This document shows positions 1-6,072 of a stretch of 11,661 nucleotides of DNA, in pieces (position 1 is the stretch's first letter; each line of letters starts with the position of its first letter). Location of the stretch: contig CATZYB010000068.1 of NCBI GenBank assembly GCA_958426095.1, forward strand, positions 1 to 11,661. The letters are read 5' to 3'. The notes beneath the pieces were generated by a model, which saw nothing but the letters and a program-made list of their open reading frames with translations, was not told the DNA's origin and did no database searches. The stretch comes from an uncultured Lachnospiraceae bacterium. GTDB lineage: Bacteria > Bacillota > Clostridia > Lachnospirales > Lachnospiraceae. The position numbers were made by a program, and so were the translations under genes.

Positions 1-1
1 G

Positions 2-1021
2 ACACTTTACCGTGTCAGCGGAAATTCGCCGATTATCGCATCTCTGGCTGAGGCGGCGGAAAACGGCAAACAGGTTACGGTACTGGTTGAGTTGAAGGCG
101 CGTTTTGACGAGGAGAATAACATCATCTGGGCGAAGAAGCTGGAGAAGGCCGGCTGCCATGTTATTTATGGTCTGGTGGGATTAAAGACCCACAGTAAAA
201 TCACCTTGGTAGTCCGTCAGGAAGAAGATGGCATCCGTCGTTATGTCCATCTGGGAACGGGTAACTATAATGATAGTACGGCAAAGATGTATACAGATAT
301 GGGCCTTTTGACCTGTGCAAAACCGATTGGTGAGGATGCCACCGCCGTGTTCAATATGCTTTCCGGTTATTCGGAGCCTCTGGCCTGGAACAAGCTGTCT
401 CTGGCGCCGCTTTGGCTTCGTGACCGATTTATTGAGCTGATCCATCAGGAAGAAGTTAATGCCCAGGAAGGCCGTCCTGCTCATATTATTGCGAAAATGA
501 ATTCCCTCTGTGATAAAGGAATAATTATGGCGCTTTATAAGGCTTCTGCGGCTGGCGTAAAGATTGAATTGATCATCCGGGGAATCTGTTGTCTGAAAAC
601 AGGAATTCCTGGCATTAGTGAGAATATTACAGTAAAATCCATTGTGGGTAATTTCCTTGAGCATAGCCGGATTTTTTATTTCTATAATAACGGATGGGAA
701 AATGTATTCATGGGAAGCGCGGACTGGATGCCGAGAAATCTGGACCGCCGTGTGGAGATCATGTTCCCTGTGGAAGATGAGACGTGCAAAAAAGAAGTGA
801 TGCACATTTTGGACATTCAGCTTCAGGATAATGTAAAAGCCCATTATCTCCAGCCGGATGATACTTATCAGAAACCGGACAAACGGGGAAAGGTTCTCGT
901 GTCTTCTCAGGATTATTTCTGCCAGGAAGCCATGGAAGCAGCGGCAGAGGACAAGAAAAAAGATGAAGAACTCAGTCGGGTCTTTGAACCAATGTACCAT
1001 AATGAGGACGGAGAATTTTAA
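2..1021 (+). CDS. ppk1: Polyphosphate kinase 1, C-terminal part (5' end outside window)
   Basis: PPK1 reversibly transfers the terminal phosphate of ATP onto inorganic polyphosphate through a phosphohistidine. The reading frame is open from base 2, giving about 339 residues, roughly the C-terminal half of a usual ~700-residue PPK1. Both phospholipase-D-like catalytic halves are visible. The first conserved histidine is in KTHSKITLVVR (His codon 191-193, equivalent to E. coli His435). The second is in NFLEHSRIFYF (His codon 662-664, equivalent to His592), followed by the family signature GSADWMPRNLDRRVEIMFP. The tail after about base 850 is charged and variable. The frame has no internal start with a ribosome site, so the gene clearly begins to the left. 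It stops with TAA at 1019-1021, and no intact gene follows on the same strand before the tRNA. Identity is very secure; only the N-terminal domains are unseen. Confidence 0.96.
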   Translation, partial: TLYRVSGNSPIIASLAEAAENGKQVTVLVELKARFDEENNIIWAKKLEKAGCHVIYGLVGLKTHSKITLVVRQEEDGIRRYVHLGTGNYNDSTAKMYTDMGLLTCAKPIGEDATAVFNMLSGYSEPLAWNKLSLAPLWLRDRFIELIHQEEVNAQEGRPAHIIAKMNSLCDKGIIMALYKASAAGVKIELIIRGICCLKTGIPGISENITVKSIVGNFLEHSRIFYFYNNGWENVFMGSADWMPRNLDRRVEIMFPVEDETCKKEVMHILDIQLQDNVKAHYLQPDDTYQKPDKRGKVLVSSQDYFCQEAMEAAAEDKKKDEELSRVFEPMYHNEDGEF

Positions 1022-1232
1022 TGTAACTTTGCAGTGCTGATGTTGACAGGATGTACAGAAAAAGATTCAAAAGCCTCAAAAGCCGTTAAAACTTATGAAG
1101 CGGAGGAGGCCTGTGTCAAATCTATCGAATTTTGTTGCAATCTTTATGTTGGAGGAGCGGTGGCAAGCCCGCCCTCCTTTGACATGTATTTTACTTTATA
1201 TATTTTTCTTCAGTATTTTATTTTTTCATTTA
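1022..1232. other. Intergenic stretch with a probable lipoprotein-gene remnant
   Basis: This stretch between ppk1 and the leftward coiled-coil gene holds no complete gene. In the same frame as ppk1, directly after its stop, bases 1022-1117 read NFAVLMLTGCTEKDSKASKAV followed by KTYEAEEA. That is a hydrophobic run, a good lipobox (LTGC) and the charged Ser/Lys/Glu-rich linker usual after a lipoprotein cysteine. There is no ribosome site, no start far enough upstream to supply a signal peptide, and the similarity to a lipoprotein fades after about 1117. I read it as a decayed 5' fragment of a lipoprotein gene, but chance is possible. Two tandem copies of TCAAAAGCC are present near 1069. The rest is AT-rich and holds a hairpin at 1151-1177. 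Confidence 0.35.
1151..1185 (+). terminator. Possible terminator hairpin downstream of ppk1
   Basis: GGAGG (1151-1155), one bulged A, then GCGG (1157-1160) pair with CCGC (1169-1172) and CCTCC (1173-1177) around an 8-base loop. This gives a 9-bp GC-rich stem. It is followed by TTTGACATGTATTTTAC, which is only partly a T-tract, so termination strength is doubtful. Orientation fits ppk1; on the other strand no T-tract follows. Confidence 0.45.
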
Positions 1233-1625
1233 TCAGGCGGTTTTTCTTTCGAGTTCTTCAACCCTTTTCGTCAGGTTCTGGACAGCTCCGATGACTAACG
1301 ATAAATTATCATTTTCCAATCTGGCTACTCGGTAATATTGATTTAAGTCATCAACATTTTTCTGGACTATGGAAATCTTATCTTCCAAAATGGTGCGTGT
1401 GCGTTCCATTTCTTCCAAAAGCAGATTTTCAGAATCTCTGAGTTTTTCATCCATAGTATTTACCATTTTGTTTTCGAGTTTTTCGAGCTTTTCATCCATT
1501 CTGTTTTCAAGACTTTCAAGCTTTTTATCCATGGTATCGACCAACTCTGTTTTAAAGCCAGAAAGTTTTTCGTCCAAAACTTCATTCATTACGGATTTCA
1601 GTGTCTGTATTGTATTATTATCCAA
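1233..1625 (-). CDS. Small coiled-coil protein of unknown function, TTG start
   Basis: This is a leftward gene of 130 residues that I do not recognise as a named family. I choose the TTG at 1625-1623 as start because an AGGAGG lies 8 bases before it. The ATG between them is out of frame and stops after four codons, and the 48 codons further upstream run through AT-rich promoter-like DNA. From about residue 15 to 98 the protein is predicted to be almost entirely helical coiled coil. It contains near-identical 11-residue units MDKKLESLENR (32-42) and MDEKLEKLENK (43-53), with related DEKL motifs at 18-21 and 58-62. The C-terminal part (about 98-127) is again helical with a final Leu/Val heptad. 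No signal peptide or membrane segment is seen, so it is probably cytosolic and oligomeric. It is divergent from the tRNA-Gly gene and stands alone as a transcription unit. Confidence 0.75.
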   Translation of the reverse strand: MDNNTIQTLKSVMNEVLDEKLSGFKTELVDTMDKKLESLENRMDEKLEKLENKMVNTMDEKLRDSENLLLEEMERTRTILEDKISIVQKNVDDLNQYYRVARLENDNLSLVIGAVQNLTKRVEELERKTA

Positions 1626-1686
1626 AAAGCATTCCTCCTGATGTAATGGTATGTAGTTCGGAATCTTGCCATTTCCGAGTAATTTA

Positions 1687-1697
1687 ATTATAGTATA
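1687..1697 (-). promoter_or_regulatory. Possible -10 region for the coiled-coil gene
   Basis: On the minus strand TATACT and TATAAT overlap here, about 60 bases before the TTG start. No good -35 hexamer is found at the right spacing, only T-rich sequence. The resulting leader contains a short inverted repeat (TCGGAA at 1658-1663 with TTCCGA at 1673-1678) of unknown significance. Confidence 0.4.
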
Positions 1698-1762
1698 TTT
1701 GGATGAAAAAAGGAATTCCATTTTTTGTGAAAAAAAGTTTGCAAAAAAATTTATAAAATCTG

Positions 1763-1791
1763 TTGACAAAGCAAATATTCTGTTGTATACT
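1763..1791 (+). promoter_or_regulatory. Sigma-70-type promoter of tRNA-Gly
   Basis: A perfect TTGACA (1763-1768) is separated by 17 bases from TATACT (1786-1791). Transcription would start near 1798, about 22 bases before the mature tRNA 5' end. It is the best match to the vegetative promoter consensus in the window, as expected for a stable RNA gene. Confidence 0.88.
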
Positions 1792-1819
1792 CATACTTGC
1801 CTTTGAGATGAGGCATTAA

Positions 1820-1891
1820 GCGCGAGTGGCTCAGTGGTGGAGTATCGCCTTGCCAAGGCGAGGGTCGCGGGTTCGAATCCCGTCTCGCGCT
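1820..1891 (+). tRNA. tRNA-Gly (anticodon GCC)
   Basis: A full cloverleaf can be folded by eye. Acceptor GCGCGAG (1820-1826) pairs with CTCGCGC (1884-1890). The anticodon stem TCGCC/GGCGA encloses the loop TTGCCAA with anticodon GCC at 1852-1854. The T-loop GGTTCGAATCC is present at 1869-1879. The discriminator base is T1891, the usual U73 of bacterial glycine tRNAs. The CCA end is not encoded and must be added after transcription. It decodes GGC and GGU. It has its own promoter upstream and terminator just downstream. Confidence 0.96.
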
Positions 1892-1897
1892 CTGAAG

Positions 1898-1927
1898 AAC
1901 CCGATAGTTTATCGGGTTTTTTGTTTT
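1898..1927 (+). terminator. Rho-independent terminator of tRNA-Gly
   Basis: AACCCGATA (1898-1906) and TATCGGGTT (1910-1918) form a perfect 9-bp stem with a 3-base loop, immediately followed by TTTTGTTTT. It lies 6 bases after the tRNA and fits it exactly. Confidence 0.92.
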
Positions 1928-1963
1928 ATACGGATATTGAAGATTTAGAAAGGTGGGGGAAAG

Positions 1964-2257
1964 ATGATTAAACACATCGTATGTTTTAAGTTGAAGGATA
2001 ACAGTGACGAGAATAAGAAGGCGGCAAGAGATATCCTGATGTCCATGAAGGATAAGGTGCCGATGGTTCGGGATATTCAGGTCGGCGTGGATTTCTTGAA
2101 ATCACCGCGTTCTTATGATATTATTCTTCAGGTGGAACTGGACGATCGGGAAACACTGGATGCTTACCAGGAGGACCCATATCATGCAGGTGTTGTTAAA
2201 GAACATATGCATAAAGTGGCAGAAGCAAGCATAGCGATTGATTACGATTTAGATTAA
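1964..2257 (+). CDS. Dabb (stress-responsive alpha/beta-barrel) domain protein
   Basis: This 97-residue cytosolic protein is a single dimeric alpha/beta-barrel (Dabb, PF07876) domain of the ferredoxin-like fold. The N-terminal MIKHIVCFKLK with its conserved histidine (His4) is typical. So are the central VRDIQVGVDF strand, the YDIILQVELDDRETLDAYQ segment and the closing HMHKVAEASIAIDYD strand. Length is normal for the family. The ATG follows AGGTGGGGG with good spacing. In bacteria most members have no proven reaction. Some Dabb proteins act as cyclases or degrade small molecules, but nothing here points to a substrate. It begins only about 37 bases after the tRNA terminator with no clear promoter of its own, so read-through from the tRNA promoter may contribute. 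A hairpin follows. Confidence 0.9.
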   Translation: MIKHIVCFKLKDNSDENKKAARDILMSMKDKVPMVRDIQVGVDFLKSPRSYDIILQVELDDRETLDAYQEDPYHAGVVKEHMHKVAEASIAIDYDLD

Positions 2258-2276
2258 TGTATAAAAGGTACGAGCG

Positions 2277-2307
2277 GGCCGGGGCGATATACGCACTCCG
2301 GCCTTAT
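2277..2307 (+). terminator. Hairpin, possible terminator of the Dabb gene
   Basis: GGCCGG (2277-2282) pairs with CCGGCC (2298-2303), and inside it GCG (2284-2286) pairs with CGC (2292-2294) around ATATA. The stem is strong and GC-rich, but the following sequence TTATTG is a poor T-tract. It is either a weak terminator or an RNA end-protecting stem. Confidence 0.5.
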
Positions 2308-2350
2308 TGCGGTATTAGAGAATAAAATTCTGTTCCAGTAAGGAGAGAAT

Positions 2351-3070
2351 ATGGAAACGTTTACGTTATCACTGCCTTTGCTGTGTATGATTTGCTTTTT
2401 TGTATTTTTAGCCGGTTTTGTGGATGCGGCAGCCGGAGGCGGCGGATTGATTTCACTTCCGGCCTATATTGCCACTGGGATGCCGGCCCATATGGCCTAT
2501 GGATGCAATAAGTTTTCCAGTGCTTGCGGAACAACGCTGGCCTCTGTTCGGTTTTTTAAAAACCGGGTAATGGATATCCAGGCTGCTTTGTTGGCAGCGG
2601 TCGGATCTTTTATCGGTTCCGGTGTTGCGGCCCGGATTGTTTTGATGTTGGATGATCTGGTTTTAAAGAGGATCGTTATTGTTTTTTTGCCGGTTGCTGC
2701 AGTTGTGATTTTTCTGAACCGGGGATATGGGGCGGAGAATCATTCGGACAGTTTATCAAAAAGACGTAAAGTGATGTTTGCTCTGCTGATCGGCCTTTTA
2801 ATCGGTTTTTATGACGGTATGGTGGGGCCGGGAACAGGCACATTTGCTATTATTGCCCTTTCAATTCTGATGAAATATGATTTAAAGACTGCATCAGGCA
2901 ATGCTAAAATTCTTAATCTTGCATCGAATTATGCATCATTTGTTACATATGCAGTAAATGGTAATGTTCTCTGGATGGCGGCGGTGCCGGCGGCCGCATG
3001 TAATGTCCTCGGCAGCTACTTTGGATCTGGCCTGGCGCTAAAAAGGGCGCGGCTTTTATACGGCCGATGA
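2351..3070 (+). CDS. TSUP (TauE/SafE) family membrane permease, C-terminus frameshifted
   Basis: TSUP-family proteins are integral membrane permeases or exporters, several linked to sulfite, sulfonate or other organic acids. The substrate here is unknown. The start ATG at 2351 follows AAGGAGAG. Typical features are the glycine-rich first repeat FVDAAAGGGGLISLPAYIATG (about residues 23-43), the KFSSACGTTLASVRFF segment, and the second half with GFYDGMVGPGTGTF (about 152-165) and ASGNAKILNLASNYASF. Several hydrophobic segments span the protein. As written it ends after 239 residues with a short charged tail. The -1 frame continues after the run of five A at 3040-3044 with KGAAFIRPMIFCVM and a hydrophobic end to 3126, which matches the normal family ending and would give 258 residues. 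The last membrane helix is therefore lost unless ribosomes slip or the read is in error. Confidence 0.9.
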   Translation: METFTLSLPLLCMICFFVFLAGFVDAAAGGGGLISLPAYIATGMPAHMAYGCNKFSSACGTTLASVRFFKNRVMDIQAALLAAVGSFIGSGVAARIVLMLDDLVLKRIVIVFLPVAAVVIFLNRGYGAENHSDSLSKRRKVMFALLIGLLIGFYDGMVGPGTGTFAIIALSILMKYDLKTASGNAKILNLASNYASFVTYAVNGNVLWMAAVPAAACNVLGSYFGSGLALKRARLLYGR

Positions 3071-3126
3071 TTTTTTGCGTCATGATTCTTTTGATGATTA
3101 AGATTGTATCCGATATTATTTTATGA
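3043..3126 (+). pseudogene. Out-of-frame 3' tail of the TSUP permease gene
   Basis: Read one base back from the gene's frame at 3043, this segment encodes KGAAFIRPMIFCVMILLMIK followed by IVSDIIL and TGA at 3124-3126. Arg-Pro-Met followed by a hydrophobic helix is the usual C-terminal segment of TSUP proteins. Adding one A to the run at 3040-3044 (Leu-Lys-Lys-Gly-Ala) restores it. It is best explained as a frameshift (mutation, phase-variable tract or sequencing error). Confidence 0.82.
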
Positions 3127-3132
3127 TAAAAT
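3104..3132 (+). promoter_or_regulatory. Probable promoter of the 3172-6003 operon
   Basis: TTGTAT (3104-3109), a 17-base spacer and TAAAAT (3127-3132) preceded by TGA make an extended -10 promoter. Transcription would start near 3139, about 33 bases before the first ATG of the operon. The -10 lies within a perfect inverted repeat, ATTTTAT-G-ATAAAAT (3118-3132), which might be an operator or mere AT symmetry. Confidence 0.5.
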
Positions 3133-3171
3133 GATACAATGACCGGAAACCTTTTGAAGGGAGATGTGAAT

Positions 3172-3345
3172 ATGAAATTATCACAGAAGCGAATAAATCA
3201 GATTGCTGCGTGTATCCAGATGGTATTGTGCGGTATTATGGCAGCCTTTGCGTTTGAACGGGAGATCCGCGTAGGATACAAGGTGACCAATAAATTGAAA
3301 AAAAGACGGCTTAAAAAAGAGAAAAGAAAGGGAACAGCAGTATGA
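3172..3345 (+). CDS. 57-residue basic single-pass membrane peptide, unknown function
   Basis: I do not recognise this small protein. The ATG at 3172 is preferred because AAGGGAG at 3157-3163 lies just upstream; starts further up have no ribosome site. Residues about 9-28 (NQIAACIQMVLCGIMAAFAF) form one likely membrane helix. The C-terminal half is strongly basic (KLKKRRLKKEKRK, 41-53). With a short N-terminus this suggests a membrane anchor with a cytosolic basic tail that could touch nucleic acid, acidic lipid or a partner protein. Its TGA overlaps the ATG of the next gene (3342), so the two are likely translationally coupled and may act together. Good ribosome site and coupling make it a credible gene. 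Confidence 0.72.
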   Translation: MKLSQKRINQIAACIQMVLCGIMAAFAFEREIRVGYKVTNKLKKRRLKKEKRKGTAV

Positions 3346-3851
3346 CAGATTCTTTGATTACCTGGTTTACCACCAACTTAAATGGCGTTGTGTCTAAGGA
3401 GATGATCGTGTTTATCATTTCTATGATACCGATTCTGGAACTTCGAGGCGGACTGGTTGCGGCAGCTCTTTTGAAAATTCCGCTTTTTCAGGCAGTTGGC
3501 CTCTGTGTTGTGGGAAATATTATTCCTGTGCCGTTTATTTTAGCTTTCATCACACCGATTTTTAACTGGTTGAAAAAGACACGGTGGCTGAAACCAAAGA
3601 TTGAGAAACTGGAAGCAAAATCCATGGGAAAAAGTGATACGATTCAGAAGTATGAATTTATCGGGCTATTGCTTTTTGTAGGCATTCCATTGCCGGGAAC
3701 CGGCGCATGGACCGGCTCGTTGATCGCTTCTTTACTGAACATCAAGTTCAAAAAAGCCTTTCCGGCGATTCTTCTTGGAATTTGCCTGGCGACGGTGATC
3801 ATGTGTATCATCAGCTACTTTATTCCATGGCTGGTAACCAATGTGCTTTAG
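3342..3851 (+). CDS. Sm_multidrug_ex family membrane protein (COG2426-like)
   Basis: This 169-residue integral membrane protein belongs to the family named putative small multi-drug export protein (PF06695). The name is historical and not proof of drug export. Conserved features are IPILELRGGLVAA (about 29-41), the GNIIPVPFILAFI segment (58-70) and GIPLPGTGAWTGSLIASLL (114-132), a proline/glycine re-entrant-like motif. About four hydrophobic stretches are visible, with a cytosolic basic loop at 77-103. The gene overlaps the stop of the small basic peptide by 4 bases. Its own ribosome site is weak (AAAGGGAAC upstream), which supports translational coupling. A strong hairpin follows 8 bases after the stop. 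Confidence 0.87.
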   Translation: MTDSLITWFTTNLNGVVSKEMIVFIISMIPILELRGGLVAAALLKIPLFQAVGLCVVGNIIPVPFILAFITPIFNWLKKTRWLKPKIEKLEAKSMGKSDTIQKYEFIGLLLFVGIPLPGTGAWTGSLIASLLNIKFKKAFPAILLGICLATVIMCIISYFIPWLVTNVL

Positions 3852-3859
3852 AGTTTGAT

Positions 3860-3884
3860 AATGCTCTGCCGATGGCAGAGCATT
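3860..3884 (+). terminator. Perfect 11-bp hairpin, possible partial terminator or processing site
   Basis: AATGCTCTGCC (3860-3870) and GGCAGAGCATT (3874-3884) pair without mismatch around GAT. The following TCTGGTATTATT is a poor T-tract, so it may only attenuate expression of the downstream protease and helicase genes, or stabilise the upstream mRNA 3' end. No promoter is evident between it and the ATG at 3913. Confidence 0.6.
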
Positions 3885-3912
3885 TCTGGTATTATTAGTA
3901 GGAAGTGAGTAA

Positions 3913-4548
3913 ATGAATTATGATGATTTGATATATATTGTTCCGGCGGCGCTGCTTGCCATTACCGGACACGAATTTGCCCATGGTTATGTTTCGTGGA
4001 AAATGGGCGATCCGACGCCGAAGGAGGATGGACGGTTATCTTTAAATCCTTTTCATCATTTGGATATTATGGGAACTCTTTGCCTGATCTTGTTCCGGTT
4101 TGGCTGGGCAAAGCCGGTACGGATTAACTCATGGTACTATAAAGATCGGAAAAAAGGCGTTTTTTGTACGGCGCTGGCCGGTCCGGCCGCCAACTTTATT
4201 ATGGCCTTTGTCGGTCTGTTCGGCATGGGCTTGATTTACAAATTTACGGAAGGATATGCGGGAAATGTGCTTGTTTATTTATTTAACCTGCTGAATTATT
4301 TTGCCGTTTTAAATATAGGACTTGGCGTTTTTAATCTGATCCCTGTTCCGCCGCTGGACGGCTCAAAGGTTTATGGGATTTTGATCCATGATGATGAAAA
4401 TTATATGGAAAAACACGTGAACCGTTATGGCTATATTGTCCTGGCAATTCTCGCTGTGACAGGGATATTGTCCATCCCAATGAGACTGGCCCAGAATGCA
4501 GTGATCAATTTCATGTATGGAATCGTACGGTTTGTTTTAAGATTTTAA
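3913..4548 (+). CDS. Site-2 protease family (M50) membrane zinc metalloprotease
   Basis: This 211-residue intramembrane protease-like protein is of the compact bacterial M50B type (COG1994). The zinc motif HEFAH is at residues 20-24 in the first hydrophobic segment. The third metal ligand region NLIPVPPLDG is at 141-150 (Asp149). Between them lie AKPVRIN (66-72), where S2P relatives also have a short polar loop, and the LAGPAANF helix (88-95). There are four to five membrane helices and no PDZ domain, so it is not a full RseP/SpoIVFB type. The physiological substrate is unknown; relatives cleave membrane-bound regulators or signal peptides. The gene starts after GGAAGTGAGTAA and is followed 24 bases later by the helicase gene, so they are probably co-transcribed. 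Confidence 0.92.
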   Translation: MNYDDLIYIVPAALLAITGHEFAHGYVSWKMGDPTPKEDGRLSLNPFHHLDIMGTLCLILFRFGWAKPVRINSWYYKDRKKGVFCTALAGPAANFIMAFVGLFGMGLIYKFTEGYAGNVLVYLFNLLNYFAVLNIGLGVFNLIPVPPLDGSKVYGILIHDDENYMEKHVNRYGYIVLAILAVTGILSIPMRLAQNAVINFMYGIVRFVLRF

Positions 4549-4572
4549 TTATATATTAGGAAAGAGGAAAAA

Positions 4573-6003
4573 ATGGAAAAAATATTATTTGAAAACTTGG
4601 ATATATCTGAAGAAATTAAGCGGGCTATCCGCGACATGGGTTTTGAAGAGGCGACGCCGGTGCAGAGTCAGAGTATAGAGCCGATGCTGGCCGGAAAGGA
4701 TATGGTGGCTCAGGCGCCGACGGGAACGGGCAAGACATGCGCCTTTGGGATTCCGCTGATCGAGGGAATCGATATGTCTGCAAGGAGTGTGCAGGCGTTG
4801 ATCCTGTGCCCGACCAGGGAACTGGTCGTACAGACGACAAATGAGCTTATGAAGCTTACAAAGTATAAGCATTCCATAAGAATCGTTCCGATTTACGGCG
4901 GGCAGAATATTGAACGACAGATTATGGCCTTGAAGCGTAAGCCTCAGATCATCGTAGCAACTCCGGGACGTTTGATGGACCATATGCGTCGGCATACGAT
5001 CCGTTTAAATCAACTTCAATATATGGTATTGGATGAGGCGGATGAAATGCTGAACATGGGATTCCGTGAGGACATTGACACGATTTTGGAATCAGTGCCG
5101 GAAGAACGGCAGACGGTATTGTTCTCGGCGACCATGTCCAGAGAAATTTTAGCCATTGCTAAAAAGTATCTGACCGATCCAGTTCGGGTGCAGATCACAA
5201 AATCTGAGATTACTGTCCCGTCAATCCGTCAGTATTATCTGGAAGTGAGCCAGGAAAATAAAATAGATGTGCTGGCCCGTCTGATCGATGTCAATAATTT
5301 TAAATTGTCTATGGTATTTTGTAATACGAAACGTCAGGTAGATGAATTGGCCCATGAGATGATCGCAAGAGGTTATCAGGCCGAAGGACTTCATGGGGAT
5401 ATGAAGCAGTCACAGAGGGACCGGGTTATGGAATCTTTCAAAAATGGCCGGGCGGAAATTCTTATTGCCACCGATGTGGCGGCCAGAGGACTTGACATTG
5501 AAAATGTGGAAGCAGTCTTTAATTTTGATCTTCCGGAGGATCTGGAATACTATGTGCATCGTATTGGCCGAACCGGAAGAGCTAATCGGGAAGGTGTTTC
5601 TTACTCGTTTGTTGGCCGAAGGGAAATGTATAAGCTTCGTGAAATTATGAGCTACACCCGGGCGAAGATCAAATATATGAAAATCCCGAAGGCAGCCGAT
5701 ATTGCTCAGGTCCGTACGAAACAGATGATGAAAGAAATATTGAAGATCATGGAACGGGAAAATCTGGACCGATATGCCCATGCTATTGAAAAATTCATGG
5801 CTGAAGAAGAATTCCAGGAGTATACGATACTGGATGTGGCGGCGGCATTTTTGAGCCGGGAGATTCCTGCGGAAACTTTTAGAGAGATTGAAGAGAGACC
5901 GAGATTTCCGGAAGTATTTAAAAAGAAAAGGAGACATTCAGATAAAAGTTATTCTAAGAGGGAAGATCGTCGCGGGGGAAAACGCAGAAACAGAAGACGT
6001 TAA
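4573..6003 (+). CDS. DEAD-box ATP-dependent RNA helicase
   Basis: This 476-residue helicase unwinds or remodels short RNA duplexes with ATP, in roles such as cold adaptation, ribosome assembly and RNA decay (CshA/DeaD type). All core motifs are present in order: the Q motif around FEEATPVQSQ (24-33), Walker A APTGTGKT (48-55), PTREL (80-84), TPGR (130-133), DEAD (154-157) and SAT (185-187). Domain two has VFCNTKRQVDELA (247-259), ATDVAARGLD (298-307) and HRIGRTGR (328-335). After residue 370 come a helical segment and a short Lys/Arg-rich tail (449-476), likely for RNA binding. The C-terminus is shorter than in long DeaD/CsdA proteins and lacks their RNA-binding domain. The start has a GGAAAGAGGA ribosome site. 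I cannot tell cshA, cshB and deaD apart, so no symbol is given. Confidence 0.95.
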   Translation: MEKILFENLDISEEIKRAIRDMGFEEATPVQSQSIEPMLAGKDMVAQAPTGTGKTCAFGIPLIEGIDMSARSVQALILCPTRELVVQTTNELMKLTKYKHSIRIVPIYGGQNIERQIMALKRKPQIIVATPGRLMDHMRRHTIRLNQLQYMVLDEADEMLNMGFREDIDTILESVPEERQTVLFSATMSREILAIAKKYLTDPVRVQITKSEITVPSIRQYYLEVSQENKIDVLARLIDVNNFKLSMVFCNTKRQVDELAHEMIARGYQAEGLHGDMKQSQRDRVMESFKNGRAEILIATDVAARGLDIENVEAVFNFDLPEDLEYYVHRIGRTGRANREGVSYSFVGRREMYKLREIMSYTRAKIKYMKIPKAADIAQVRTKQMMKEILKIMERENLDRYAHAIEKFMAEEEFQEYTILDVAAAFLSREIPAETFREIEERPRFPEVFKKKRRHSDKSYSKREDRRGGKRRNRRR

Positions 6004-6030
6004 AATCCCCTGTTAATTAAAAGCCAAATA

Positions 6031-6039
6031 TGGTATACT
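6031..6039 (+). promoter_or_regulatory. Extended -10 promoter of the pyr operon
   Basis: TGGTATACT (6031-6039) is an extended -10 element. The upstream hexamer is poor (CTGTTA at 6010-6015, 18-base spacing), as is common with extended -10 promoters. Start near 6046 would leave a leader of about 27 bases before the pyrF ATG. That is too short for a PyrR-type attenuator, and none is seen. Confidence 0.65.
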
Positions 6040-6072
6040 GTTTTAGAATATAAATGAACGGGAGGATAAACC

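Noticed and set aside
182..1000. Long open frame of 272 codons on the minus strand opposite ppk1
   Set aside because: It is antisense to a clearly conserved ppk1 frame, has odd composition rich in His/Phe/Arg and no ribosome site; a shadow frame.
1034..1294. 86-codon plus-strand frame after ppk1 as a real gene
   Set aside because: It has no ribosome site, too short a leader before its lipobox, and its second half overlaps AT-rich DNA and the end of the convergent coiled-coil gene.
5410..5937. 175-codon minus-strand frame opposite the helicase gene
   Set aside because: It runs opposite conserved helicase motifs, shows no recognisable domain and no start signals.
6004..6072. PyrR-type attenuator or riboswitch in front of pyrF
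   Set aside because: The leader after the extended -10 is only about 27 bases and holds no hairpin pair or terminator.
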